Source: Streptomyces fuscichromogenes (GTDB taxonomy: Bacteria > Actinomycetota > Actinomycetes > Streptomycetales > Streptomycetaceae). From it: a DNA stretch of 64,000 nt. The notes under the pieces were generated by a model that saw only the letters and a list, made by a program, of their open reading frames with translations, was not told the DNA's origin and searched no databases. Positions 1 to 7,777 of this stretch are shown here, piece after piece; within the stretch, counting starts at the first letter, position 1; every line of letters begins with the position of its first letter. The DNA lies in contig NZ_BMML01000002.1 in the NCBI RefSeq assembly GCF_014645815.1, forward strand, positions 449,924 through 513,923, given 5' to 3'. The translations under genes were made by a program, and so were the position numbers.

Positions 1-1871
1 CCATCCTCAAGAAGATCGTCCCCGAGGACGCGGGCGTCATCGTGCGCACCGCCGCCGAGGGCGCGAGCGAGGACGAGCTGCGCCGCGACGTCGAACGGCT
101 GCAGGCGCAGTGGGAGGACATCCAGAAGAAGTCGAAGAACGGCAACGCCCCGACGCTTCTGTACGGCGAGCCGGACATGACCGTCCGAGTCGTCCGCGAC
201 ATCTTCAACGAGGACTTCTCCAAGGTCATCGTCAGCGGTGACGAGGCCTGGGAGACCATCTACGGCTACGTCTCGCACGTCGCCCCCGACCTCGCGGGCC
301 GGCTGTCGAAGTGGACCTCCGAGGTCGACGTCTTCGCCACCTACCGGATCGACGAGCAGCTGTCCAAGGCGCTGGACCGCAAGGTCTGGCTGCCCAGCGG
401 CGGTTCGCTGGTCATCGACCGGACCGAGGCGATGGTCGTCGTCGACGTCAACACCGGCAAGTTCACCGGCCAGGGCGGCAACCTCGAGGAGACGGTCACC
501 CGCAACAACCTGGAGGCGGCCGAGGAGATCGTCCGCCAGCTGCGGCTGCGCGACCTCGGCGGCATCATCGTCATTGACTTCATCGACATGGTCCTGGAGT
601 CCAACCGGGACCTGGTGCTGCGCCGCCTGCTCGAATGCCTCGGGCGGGACCGCACCAAGCACCAGGTGGCCGAGGTGACCTCGCTGGGGCTCGTCCAGAT
701 GACCCGCAAGCGCGTCGGACAGGGCCTCCTGGAGTCCTTCTCCGAGACCTGCGTGCACTGCAACGGCCGTGGCGTCATCGTCCACATGGAGCAGCCCAGC
801 TCCGGCGGCGGCGGTGGCGGCGGCAAGCGCAGGAAGCGCGGACGCGGCGGCGACGGGCACGAGCACGACCACGATCACGACCACGACGTGCACGAGACGC
901 ACGAGGTCGTGGCCGACGGTGCCGTCGAGCACGCCGCGGCCGTCCACGCGGTCGAGACGGCGGCGGAGGTCGCGGCCGAGGCCGCCGGCCCCGTCGCGCT
1001 GCCCGCGCCCGACTTCGCGCCCGACGAGGAGCTGTACAGCAGCGTCGCCGAGGCGGAGGCGGCGGCCGGCCGCGGCCGTACCCGCCGCCGGGCGAGCCGC
1101 CGGGCCTCGGCTCCGGCCGGCGCGCCCAGGGAGCGCCGCGGGGCACGACGGGGCGTGGAGGCCGAGGCCGAGGCGGAGGTGGCAGAGGTGCCCGCCGTCG
1201 AGGCGCCCGCCGAGCCCGTCGCCGTCGAGGACCCGGTGGTCGAGGCTCCGGTCGCCGAGGCCCCGGTGGCCGTGGTGGCCGAGGCGGCCCCGGCCGTCGA
1301 GGAGGCCGCGCCCGCGGGCCGTACGCGTCGGCGTGCGACCCGGAAGGTGTCGGCGCCCGCCGGTTCCCCCGCGGGGGCCGAGGCCGCCGTGGTGACCGTC
1401 GTCGCCGAGAGCACCCCGGCCGCTGCGGAGGAGCCCGTGGCTGCGCCCGAGGCGGTGGCGGAGGCCGAGGCGGCCGAGCCCGCCGCTCCGGCCCGTCCGC
1501 GCCGGCGTGCGGTCCGCAAGGCCACCGCGCCGAGCGCGTCGGAGGAGACGGCCGTGGTGGTCGTACCGTCGGCAGAGGCACCGGAGACGCCGGCGGCGGC
1601 TGTGGAGGCCGTGGAGGCCCCCGCCGAGGCTGCCGAGGGCACCGTCGAGGAGGCCGGCGAGGAGGCCGCTCCGGCCAAGAAGACGGCCCGCAAGACGGCC
1701 GCCAAGAAGACCGCGGCGAAGAAGACGGCCGCCAAGAAGACCGTTGCCAAGAAGACGGCGGCGAAGAAGACGACGACGGCCAAGAAGGCGGTCAAGACCG
1801 CCAAGACGGCCGCCGCCAAGTCGACGGCGAAGAAGACCACCACGGTCGCCACCGCCTCCGACGAGGGCTGA
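1..1871 (+). CDS. rne: Ribonuclease E/G family endoribonuclease, C-terminal part (5' end outside window)
   Basis: This is the 3' part of RNase E/G, the endonuclease that starts decay and processing of mRNA and rRNA; the reading frame is open from base 3, so the gene begins upstream. The visible catalytic core has the two magnesium-binding aspartate motifs, VVDVNTGK (about nt 438-461) and IVIDFIDM (about nt 568-591), followed by the Zn-link CVHCNGRG (about nt 750-773). After the core come a Gly run, a basic patch, a His/Asp-rich stretch (nt 858-905), a long Ala/Glu/Pro-rich disordered region with scattered RRR patches, and a Lys/Ala tail of KKTA repeats (nt 1672-1850). The extended tail is typical of actinobacterial RNase E in being disordered, but this tail resembles histone-H1-like proteins. 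A strong hairpin follows the stop. Family assignment is firm; the role of the tail is inference. Confidence 0.96.
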   Translation, partial: ILKKIVPEDAGVIVRTAAEGASEDELRRDVERLQAQWEDIQKKSKNGNAPTLLYGEPDMTVRVVRDIFNEDFSKVIVSGDEAWETIYGYVSHVAPDLAGRLSKWTSEVDVFATYRIDEQLSKALDRKVWLPSGGSLVIDRTEAMVVVDVNTGKFTGQGGNLEETVTRNNLEAAEEIVRQLRLRDLGGIIVIDFIDMVLESNRDLVLRRLLECLGRDRTKHQVAEVTSLGLVQMTRKRVGQGLLESFSETCVHCNGRGVIVHMEQPSSGGGGGGGKRRKRGRGGDGHEHDHDHDHDVHETHEVVADGAVEHAAAVHAVETAAEVAAEAAGPVALPAPDFAPDEELYSSVAEAEAAAGRGRTRRRASRRASAPAGAPRERRGARRGVEAEAEAEVAEVPAVEAPAEPVAVEDPVVEAPVAEAPVAVVAEAAPAVEEAAPAGRTRRRATRKVSAPAGSPAGAEAAVVTVVAESTPAAAEEPVAAPEAVAEAEAAEPAAPARPRRRAVRKATAPSASEETAVVVVPSAEAPETPAAAVEAVEAPAEAAEGTVEEAGEEAAPAKKTARKTAAKKTAAKKTAAKKTVAKKTAAKKTTTAKKAVKTAKTAAAKSTAKKTTTVATASDEG

Positions 1872-1879
1872 CGCCCGGG

Positions 1880-1914
1880 CGCGGGGCCGGTCCACGTGAC
1901 CGGCCCCGCGTCTT
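1880..1914 (+). terminator. Intrinsic-type terminator after rne
   Basis: A perfect 12-bp G+C-rich stem (1880-1891 with 1899-1910) with a 7-base loop is followed by TCTTTC, nine bases after the rne stop codon. A decayed copy of the loop and 3' arm recurs at about 1924-1942. Confidence 0.8.
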
Positions 1915-1990
1915 TCGGGACCCGGTCCGAGTGACCGGCCCCACACATCCCGGGGCCCGGTTTGACCCCCTCGGCCACCGCCCCGTAACC

Positions 1991-2019
1991 TTGACCGTCG
2001 GCGTGTCCATGGATATGAG
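1991..2019 (+). promoter_or_regulatory. Probable promoter of rplU-rpmA
   Basis: TTGACC (1991-1996) is followed 17 bases later by TATGAG (2014-2019), a reasonable housekeeping promoter. It would give a leader of about 115 bases before rplU, long enough for ribosomal-protein feedback, though I cannot identify a specific leader structure. Confidence 0.5.
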
Positions 2020-2141
2020 GACGCGCCACATCCCCGTAAACCTCTTCCTCGGGAGCACACGGTGTTCCGGAGAGGCCGCCCGCGTTCGCAGGGTGGCTGG
2101 ACTGCGGGGGTGCCGTTCCCGAGCGAGAGAGTGAGATCCGC

Positions 2142-2462
2142 GTGTACGCCATCGTGCGCAGCGGTGGTCGCCAGCACAAGGTTGCTGTCGGCGACATCGT
2201 TGAGGTTGACAAGATTTCCACCGCCAAGGTTGGCGACACGGTCGAGCTCTCGACCCTGCTCGTTGTCGACGGCGACGCTGTGACCAGCGACCCGTGGGTC
2301 CTGGCCGGCATCAAGGTCCAGGCCGAGGTCGTGGACCACCACAAGGGCGTCAAGATCGACATCCTTCGCTACAAGAACAAGACCGGCTACCGCCGTCGTC
2401 AGGGCCACCGCCAGCAGTACACGGCGATCAAGGTCACTGAGATCCCCGCGGCTGCGAAGTAA
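2142..2462 (+). CDS. rplU: 50S ribosomal protein L21
   Basis: L21 is a large-subunit protein that binds 23S rRNA. The 106-residue product begins [11 protein letters not shown] and ends with a basic segment containing [14 protein letters not shown], both typical of the family, and the length is normal. The GTG start is preceded by a GAGAGAGTGAGA purine tract. It lies 14 bases upstream of rpmA, the standard L21-L27 operon. Codon use includes more GTT and ACC/AAG codons than neighbours, as expected for a highly expressed gene. Confidence 0.98.
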   Translation: MYAIVRSGGRQHKVAVGDIVEVDKISTAKVGDTVELSTLLVVDGDAVTSDPWVLAGIKVQAEVVDHHKGVKIDILRYKNKTGYRRRQGHRQQYTAIKVTEIPAAAK

Positions 2463-2476
2463 GGGACTGAGGAGAG

Positions 2477-2731
2477 ATGGCACACAAGAAGGGCGCATCG
2501 TCCACCCGTAACGGTCGTGACTCCAACGCTCAGCGCCTCGGCGTGAAGCGCTTCGGCGGTCAGGTCGTCAACGCGGGCGAGATCCTTGTCCGCCAGCGTG
2601 GCACCCACTTCCACCCGGGTGCGGGCGTCGGCCGTGGCGGCGACGACACGCTGTTCGCGCTGCAGGCCGGTTCGGTGCAGTTCGGCACCCACCGTGGCCG
2701 CAAGGTCGTGAACATCGTCCCGGTCGCCTGA
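2477..2731 (+). CDS. rpmA: 50S ribosomal protein L27
   Basis: L27 sits near the peptidyl-transferase centre; its N-terminal arm contacts tRNA. The 84-residue product starts [16 protein letters not shown] and contains GVKRFGGQ and [10 protein letters not shown], all family hallmarks. The protein begins directly with the mature AHKKG sequence, so there is no cleavable N-terminal extension of the kind found in Firmicutes. A Shine-Dalgarno GGAGAG lies just upstream. It forms an operon with rplU and is separated from obg by a terminator-like hairpin. Confidence 0.98.
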   Translation: MAHKKGASSTRNGRDSNAQRLGVKRFGGQVVNAGEILVRQRGTHFHPGAGVGRGGDDTLFALQAGSVQFGTHRGRKVVNIVPVA

Positions 2732-2766
2732 GCCTGATTCTCAAGGCCCAGACCGAACGTTTCGCG

Positions 2767-2810
2767 AGGCGGACCTCACTTCCCGATCGGGAAGGCGGGT
2801 CCGCCTTTCG
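2767..2810 (+). terminator. Terminator between rpmA and obg
   Basis: The outer arms AGGCGGACC (2767-2775) and GGTCCGCCT (2798-2806) pair, with an inner TTCCC/GGGAA stem, and TTTCG follows. It should end the rplU-rpmA transcript ahead of a separate obg promoter. Confidence 0.75.
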
Positions 2811-2814
2811 CGTG

Positions 2815-2844
2815 TTGACATAGGTATCACCCCGTAAGTATCTG
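2815..2844 (+). promoter_or_regulatory. Candidate obg promoter
   Basis: A consensus -35 hexamer TTGACA (2815-2820) lies directly after the rpmA terminator. The -10 is less clear; TATCTG (2839-2844) at 18 bases is the best fit. The region ends in a GGAGG Shine-Dalgarno (2844-2848) before the obg ATG. Confidence 0.45.
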
Positions 2845-2857
2845 GAGGCACTGCACC

Positions 2858-4297
2858 ATGACCACCTTCGTGGACCGCGTCGAGCTGCACATCGCCGCGG
2901 GTAACGGAGGCCACGGCTGCGCCTCCGTACACCGGGAGAAGTTCAAGCCGCTCGGCGGCCCGGACGGTGGCAACGGCGGCCGCGGCGGCGACGTCATCCT
3001 GACTGTCGACCAGTCCGTGACGACGCTCCTCGACTACCACCACTCCCCGCACCGCAAGGCCACCAACGGCAAGCCCGGCGAGGGCGGAAACCGGGCCGGC
3101 AAGGACGGCCAGGACCTGGTCCTGCCCGTCCCCGACGGCACGGTGGTGCTGGACAAGGACGGCAACGTCCTCGCCGACCTCGTCGGCCACGGCACCTCCT
3201 ACGTCGCCGCCCAGGGCGGCCGCGGCGGCCTCGGCAACGCGGCCCTCGCCAGCGCCCGCCGCAAGGCACCCGGCTTCGCGCTCCTCGGCGTGCCCGGGGA
3301 CCTCGGGGACATCGTCCTGGAGCTGAAGACCGTCGCGGACGTGGCCCTGGTCGGCTACCCGAGCGCCGGCAAGTCCTCGCTGATCTCGGTGCTGTCCGCG
3401 GCCAAGCCGAAGATCGCCGACTACCCGTTCACCACCCTGGTCCCCAACCTCGGTGTGGTGACCGCCGGTTCCACCGTCTACACCATCGCCGACGTGCCGG
3501 GACTCATCCCGGGCGCCAGCCAGGGCCGGGGCCTCGGGCTGGAGTTCCTGCGCCATGTCGAGCGGTGCAGCGTCCTCGTCCACGTCCTGGACACCGCGAC
3601 CCTGGAGTCCGAGCGGGACCCCGTCTCCGACCTCGACATCATCGAGGAGGAGCTCAAGCAGTACGGCGGCCTCGGCGACCGGCCCCGGATCGTCGTCCTC
3701 AACAAGATCGACGTTCCCGACGGCAAGGACCTCGCCGAGATGGTCCGTCCCGACCTGGAGGCCCGCGGCTATCGCGTCTTCGAGGTGTCCGCGGTCGCCC
3801 ATCTGGGCCTGCGCGAGCTGACGTTCGCGCTCGGCGACCTGGTCGGCCAGGCCCGCGCGGCCAAGCCCAAGGAGGAGGCGACCCGGATCGTCATCCGGCC
3901 CAAGGCCGTGGACGACGCCGGTTTCACCGTCACCCAGGAGGAGGACGGCCTCTTCCGGGTGCGGGGCGAGAAGCCCGAACGCTGGGTCCGCCAGACCGAC
4001 TTCAACAACGACGAGGCCGTCGGCTACCTCGCCGACCGGCTCAACCGCCTCGGTGTCGAGCAGGAGCTCATGAAGGCGGGCGCCCGCTCGGGCGACGGCG
4101 TCGCCATCGGCCCCGAGGACAACGCCGTCGTCTTCGACTGGGAGCCGTCCATGATGTCCGGCGCCGAGATGCTCGGCCGGCGCGGCGAGGACCACCGCTT
4201 CGAGGAGCAGCGGCCCGCCGTACAGCGCCGCCGCGACCGGGAGGCGGAACGCGACGAGTCCCTGCGGGAGTACGGCGACTTCGACCCGTTCGAGTAG
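2858..4297 (+). CDS. obg: Obg family GTPase
   Basis: Obg is an essential ribosome-associated GTPase linked to 50S assembly, stringent response and, in Streptomyces, the onset of aerial mycelium formation. The 479-residue protein has the glycine-rich OBG fold at residues 1-160 ([13 protein letters not shown]), the G domain with P-loop GYPSAGKSS (about 167-175), switch motif DVPGLI and NKID guanine-recognition motif (about 286-289), and the OCT domain at about 345-430. An acidic/basic tail, typical of actinobacterial Obg, follows. The ATG start has a GGAGG ribosome-binding site nine bases upstream. It follows rpmA, as in most bacteria. Confidence 0.97.
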   Translation: MTTFVDRVELHIAAGNGGHGCASVHREKFKPLGGPDGGNGGRGGDVILTVDQSVTTLLDYHHSPHRKATNGKPGEGGNRAGKDGQDLVLPVPDGTVVLDKDGNVLADLVGHGTSYVAAQGGRGGLGNAALASARRKAPGFALLGVPGDLGDIVLELKTVADVALVGYPSAGKSSLISVLSAAKPKIADYPFTTLVPNLGVVTAGSTVYTIADVPGLIPGASQGRGLGLEFLRHVERCSVLVHVLDTATLESERDPVSDLDIIEEELKQYGGLGDRPRIVVLNKIDVPDGKDLAEMVRPDLEARGYRVFEVSAVAHLGLRELTFALGDLVGQARAAKPKEEATRIVIRPKAVDDAGFTVTQEEDGLFRVRGEKPERWVRQTDFNNDEAVGYLADRLNRLGVEQELMKAGARSGDGVAIGPEDNAVVFDWEPSMMSGAEMLGRRGEDHRFEEQRPAVQRRRDREAERDESLREYGDFDPFE

Positions 4298-4340
4298 AGC
4301 CGACGGGCCCCGGTTCCCGGGGGTGCGCTGATCTGCCGTC

Positions 4341-4367
4341 GGACCTGTCGGACCTGTCGGACCTGTC
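4341..4367 (+). repeat. 9-bp tandem repeat, three copies
   Basis: GGACCTGTC is repeated three times head to tail in the obg-phoD spacer. It is non-coding as far as I can tell, and nothing else in the spacer suggests a function. Confidence 0.85.
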
Positions 4368-4427
4368 GGTGCCGTGGGACCCGCAAGACCCGGCTAACCC
4401 GTAAGCCCCGTAAGACCTGAGACTCGC

Positions 4428-4475
4428 AAGACCCGTTGCGGCCCGGAGCTGTTCCCGGTCGCAACGGGTCTTTCG
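4428..4475 (+). terminator. Terminator downstream of obg
   Basis: A perfect 13-bp stem AAGACCCGTTGCG/CGCAACGGGTCTT (4428-4440, 4460-4472) with a 19-base loop is followed by TCGTT. It separates obg from phoD. Confidence 0.75.
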
Positions 4476-4592
4476 TTGTCTGCCCAGTTGTCATGTGCAC
4501 GCAGGTCTGCGTTCAGCCGGTGGACCGTCCGGCCGTGGGAGCTTCCGAAGGCCAGACCGTCCAAGAGGCCACTGTGGCAAGGGAGTCCGCGC

Positions 4593-6143
4593 ATGACCGG
4601 AGCACCATCGCCCGACCGACGCCGCTTTCTGACCGCCGGTGCCGCCGTCCTCGGAGCCGCCGCATCCGCCCAGCTCTGGCTGCCGTCCGTCGCGCGGGCC
4701 GCCGAGAGCCCGCTGCCCGAAGGTGTGTTCAGCCTCGGCATCGCCTCGGGCGACCCGCTGCCCGACGGCATCGTGCTCTGGACCCGGCTCGCCCCCGACC
4801 CCCTGCACGGCGGCGGCATGCCCGACGAGATCGTCCCCGTCGAGTGGGAGATCGCCGAGGACGAGCGCCTCCGCAAGGTCGTCCGCCGCGGCACCGCCTA
4901 CGCCCGGCCCGAGTACGGGCACAGCGTTCACGTGGACGTACGAGGACTGCATCCGGGCCGCTCCTACTGGTACCGCTTCCGCTCCGGCGGACGGATCTCC
5001 CCGACCGGCCGTACCCGCACCGCCCCCCACCCGCACGCCAGGGGCGGCTCCCTGCGCGTCGCCCTCGCCTCCTGCCAGAACTGGCAGCACGGCTACTTCA
5101 CCCCGTACGCCGACATGCTCGCCCAGGACCCCGACGTCGTCCTCTTCGTCGGCGACTACATCTACGAGTCCACGCCGTCCTCCGCCGGCCCCCGCCGCCA
5201 CGAGGGCACCGGCGAGCCGTACACCCTGGTGCAGTACCGCAACCGCTACGCCCAGTACCGCAGCGACCCCGACCTCGCCGCCATGCACGCCAACGCGCCC
5301 TGGGTGGTCACCTTCGACGACCACGAGGTCGACAACGACTGGGCCGGCGAGATCCCCCAGGACCCCGACAAGCAGTCCCACGACGCGTTCGTCGCCCGGC
5401 TCACCGCCGCCTTCCAGGCCTACTACGAGCACATGCCGGTCCGGGCCACCGCGATCCCGGACGGCCCGCACATCCAGATGTACCGCCGCCTGGAGTTCGG
5501 CCGCCTCGTCCGGCTCAACGTCCTCGACACCCGCCAGTTCCGCAGCGACCAGGTCACCAGCCAGGCCGCCGCCGAGGACCCCGCCCTCACCATGCTCGGC
5601 GCCGAACAGAAACAGTGGCTCCTCGACGGACTGCACGGCTCACCGGCCCGCTGGAACCTGATCGCCTCGCAGATCATGATGGCCGAGACCGACATCCTGC
5701 CCGGCGACGGAAAACTCTGGTACTACGACGCCTGGGACGGCTACCAGGTCGAACGCAACGCCCTGCTCGACGGGTTCGCCTCCGTCCGCAACCCCGTCGT
5801 GCTCAGCGGCGACCGCCATCTCACCATGATCAGCGACCTGAAGAAGGACTTCGCGGACCCCTCGTCGGACGTCGTCGGCGCCGAGTTCGTCGGCACCTCC
5901 ATCTCCAGCAACGGCGACCAGGACCAGGCCGCGTTCCACGCCCAGTGGGATCCGCTGAAGGCCGACAACCCGCACTGGAAGGTCATCGACGCCCACCGCG
6001 GCTACCACCTCTTCGACATCCGCCGCGACGGCATCGACGCGCGCGTGCGGGCCGTCGACACCGTCGTCGCACCGCACGCCACCGCGAGCACGCTCGCCAC
6101 CCTGCGCGTAGAGACGGATGAACCGGGCGTACAGGTCGTGTGA
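4593..6143 (+). CDS. phoD: PhoD-like alkaline phosphatase/phosphodiesterase, Tat-exported
   Basis: PhoD enzymes are secreted metal-dependent phosphomonoesterases/diesterases that release phosphate from extracellular esters, including teichoic acids. From the chosen ATG the 516-residue product opens with a twin-arginine signal (DRRRFLTAGAAVLG) and an Ala-rich h-region. The N-terminal PhoD domain (FSLGIASGDPLPDGIVLWTR) is followed by the catalytic domain with VALASCQNW, FVGDYIYES, FDDHEVDND and VVLSGDRH. The start at 4593 has an AAGGGAG ribosome-binding site; an upstream in-frame start at 4476 would put about 40 unlikely residues before the Tat motif. It sits beside the wall-polymer genes, which would supply phosphodiester substrates (inference). 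No clear PHO box directly upstream. Confidence 0.93.
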   Translation: MTGAPSPDRRRFLTAGAAVLGAAASAQLWLPSVARAAESPLPEGVFSLGIASGDPLPDGIVLWTRLAPDPLHGGGMPDEIVPVEWEIAEDERLRKVVRRGTAYARPEYGHSVHVDVRGLHPGRSYWYRFRSGGRISPTGRTRTAPHPHARGGSLRVALASCQNWQHGYFTPYADMLAQDPDVVLFVGDYIYESTPSSAGPRRHEGTGEPYTLVQYRNRYAQYRSDPDLAAMHANAPWVVTFDDHEVDNDWAGEIPQDPDKQSHDAFVARLTAAFQAYYEHMPVRATAIPDGPHIQMYRRLEFGRLVRLNVLDTRQFRSDQVTSQAAAEDPALTMLGAEQKQWLLDGLHGSPARWNLIASQIMMAETDILPGDGKLWYYDAWDGYQVERNALLDGFASVRNPVVLSGDRHLTMISDLKKDFADPSSDVVGAEFVGTSISSNGDQDQAAFHAQWDPLKADNPHWKVIDAHRGYHLFDIRRDGIDARVRAVDTVVAPHATASTLATLRVETDEPGVQVV

Positions 6144-6184
6144 CGTACGAACCGGGCGCCCCAAAGGTCAAGTCTGTGTAACAG

Positions 6185-6218
6185 GAGCCTGGGACTCATC
6201 TGTGTCCCAGGCTCTTCT
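6185..6218 (+). terminator. Terminator after phoD
   Basis: A perfect 11-bp stem GAGCCTGGGAC/GTCCCAGGCTC (6185-6195, 6204-6214) is followed by TTCT. Confidence 0.8.
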
Positions 6219-6256
6219 CAGGTGAACCTAAGATAAACGTCTTACCTTCCGTTAAC
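6217..6256 (-). promoter_or_regulatory. Possible PHO-box-like direct repeats
   Basis: Read on the minus strand, two adjacent 11-base units GTTTATCTTAG and GTTCACCTGAG (6217-6238) resemble the direct repeat units bound by Streptomyces PhoP; a third looser unit GTTAACGGAAG lies 7 bases away (6246-6256). The repeat lies just upstream of the sulfotransferase-like gene and could block or activate it. The match is partial. Confidence 0.3.
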
Positions 6257-6290
6257 CATGGAGACGGACTGTACGAGAGGCCAAGCCCCG

Positions 6291-7487
6291 GTGAACAATG
6301 CCCCCGCAGACCCCATAGGCCCCACCGGTCCCCTTGCCGCCCTGCCCGCCGGCACCCGCCTGCTGCACATCGGCCCGCACAAAACGGGGACCACGGCCAT
6401 CCAGGGCGCCCTGTTCGCCGCGAAGGACAAGCTGCCCGGACACGGGGTGGAGTTCCCCGCGTCCACCCGGCACCCGATGGAGGCCGCCCTCGCAGCCTGC
6501 GCCCGGCCCGCGATGATCGGCGACGTCGTGCCCACCGAGCAGCACTGGACGCGGCTGCTCAAGCAGGTCGAGGCCACCGGCTCCCGTACCTCGGTGATCA
6601 GCAGTGAGTTCTTCGCCGACGCCCCCGACGACGAGACCGTCGCCCGCATCGTCGAACAGCTCGGCGGCGAACGCGTCCACGTCCTCGTCACCCTCCGCCC
6701 GCTCGCCAGGATCATGCCCTCGCAGTGGCAGCAGTACGTGCAGAACGGACTGCGCATGGGCTACGAGGACTGGCTGGAGCACATGCTCCGCAAGGCCCCC
6801 TACGAGAAGCCCAACCCCAGCTTCTGGCACCGGCACCGGCACGACCGGCTCGTCGAACGCTGGGTCCGCGCCGCCGGCGCCGACCGGGTCACCGTCGTCG
6901 TGGTCGACGACCGGGACCGCGACGGCCTGATGCGCACCTTCGAGGCCCTCCTCGGACTCCCCGAAAAGCTTCTCCAGCCCGTCCCGGACACGGCGAACCG
7001 CTCCCTCACCCTCGCCGAGACCGAAATGCTGCGAAAGCTCAACGTCGAATTCCGCGGCAATGGACTCCCCGACGAGCTGTATTCCAAGCTCGTCCGCAAC
7101 GGCGCCGTCATGCATATGAAGAACTCGTGCAGCCCCACCGCCGCCGACGTGAAGATCTCCACCCCTGACTGGGCCGTCGAGGCCGCCGGCCGTATCGGAG
7201 CCGAGATGGTGGAGCGCATCGGCGCCATGGGTGTCCGCGTCATCGGCGAACCCGCCCTGCTCCACGCCCTGCCCGCCGTCCCCGCACAGCCGGGACCGCC
7301 CGCCGGCGAGGCCCGCATCACCTCCGAGGTCGCCGCTCAGGCGCTCTACGGCGCGCTCGCCGCGGCGGCCGCGGCACCGGTACGCCACACCGCCGAGGCG
7401 AAGTCCCGCACCGTGCACCAGACATCGTCCAAGGAACTCGTACGGGTCCTGGGGCACCGATGTCTGAAGAAGCTGCGGCGGCGGTGA
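6291..7487 (+). CDS. Sulfotransferase-family protein in wall-polymer cluster
   Basis: The N-terminal motif LLHIGPHKTGTTAIQGAL (about residues 24-41) matches the PAPS 5'-phosphosulfate-binding loop of sulfotransferases, which transfer sulfate from PAPS to a hydroxyl. Later segments SRTSVISSEFFADAP and VLVTLRPLARIMPSQWQQ resemble the 3'-phosphate-binding region (serine and arginine) of the same fold. The product has about 398 residues from the GTG at 6291, which has a GAGAGG ribosome-binding site 10 bases upstream. An ATG at 6258 lies in frame but has none. There is no signal peptide, so it acts in the cytoplasm. It is followed by CDP-polyol and polyol-phosphate transferase genes, so a cell-wall polymer is the likely acceptor (inference). 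The exact substrate is unknown. Confidence 0.75.
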   Translation: MNNAPADPIGPTGPLAALPAGTRLLHIGPHKTGTTAIQGALFAAKDKLPGHGVEFPASTRHPMEAALAACARPAMIGDVVPTEQHWTRLLKQVEATGSRTSVISSEFFADAPDDETVARIVEQLGGERVHVLVTLRPLARIMPSQWQQYVQNGLRMGYEDWLEHMLRKAPYEKPNPSFWHRHRHDRLVERWVRAAGADRVTVVVVDDRDRDGLMRTFEALLGLPEKLLQPVPDTANRSLTLAETEMLRKLNVEFRGNGLPDELYSKLVRNGAVMHMKNSCSPTAADVKISTPDWAVEAAGRIGAEMVERIGAMGVRVIGEPALLHALPAVPAQPGPPAGEARITSEVAAQALYGALAAAAAAPVRHTAEAKSRTVHQTSSKELVRVLGHRCLKKLRRR

Positions 7488-7501
7488 GACGACGGGAAAG
7501 G

Positions 7502-7530
7502 GGGACGGCGTAGCCCTGCTAAGCCGTCCC
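7502..7530 (+). terminator. Weak terminator-like hairpin
   Basis: GGGACGGC (7502-7509) pairs with GCCGTCCC (7523-7530). No T-run follows, so it may be only a transcript-stabilising hairpin after the sulfotransferase-like gene. Confidence 0.45.
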
Positions 7531-7571
7531 TGCATCACGGCGTAGTGCTACTGAGACGCGCGTCGTGTCAC

Positions 7572-7609
7572 GCACAGCAATCGGAATGAGCTGTGTAGTT
7601 ACTCACAGC
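7572..7609. promoter_or_regulatory. CACAGCAA repeats and inverted repeat in the upstream region of the CDP-polyol gene
   Basis: The 290-base spacer 7488-7777 holds two direct CACAGCAA copies (7573-7580, 7604-7611). One of them also forms an inverted repeat, GCTGTG-N8-CACAGC (7590-7609). This could be an operator, but there is no independent support. I recognise no clear -35/-10 pair here. Confidence 0.25.
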
Positions 7610-7777
7610 AAATTCGCGGGACTCTTCCAGTCGTCCGACGGGCGGCGCCCATCACCAGCGATACAAGGTGAATGAAAGGTTGCGGGCACATATGCAGTGG
7701 ACGGCGCTCACCTTGCACAGCGGTTACCTGAAGTGGGACCATTTCGAGGTTCCCTGATGCCCCAAGGTAGGTCACCT

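Noticed and set aside
635..2134. Long alternative-frame ORFs on both strands across the RNase E tail and other G+C-rich genes
   Set aside because: They are products of third-position G+C bias, consist of Arg/Gly/Pro runs and overlap well-supported genes in another frame.
2020..2141. Riboswitch in the rplU leader
   Set aside because: No known aptamer motif recognised; a leader of about 115 bases is all that can be stated.
4511..4533. PHO-box-like GTTCAGCC upstream of phoD
   Set aside because: Only one half unit is recognisable; the adjacent 11 bases do not match the repeat.
4436..6121. Second frame over phoD with an Arg/Pro-rich 561-residue product
   Set aside because: Composition is that of a shadow frame; the phoD frame has clear catalytic motifs and a Tat signal.
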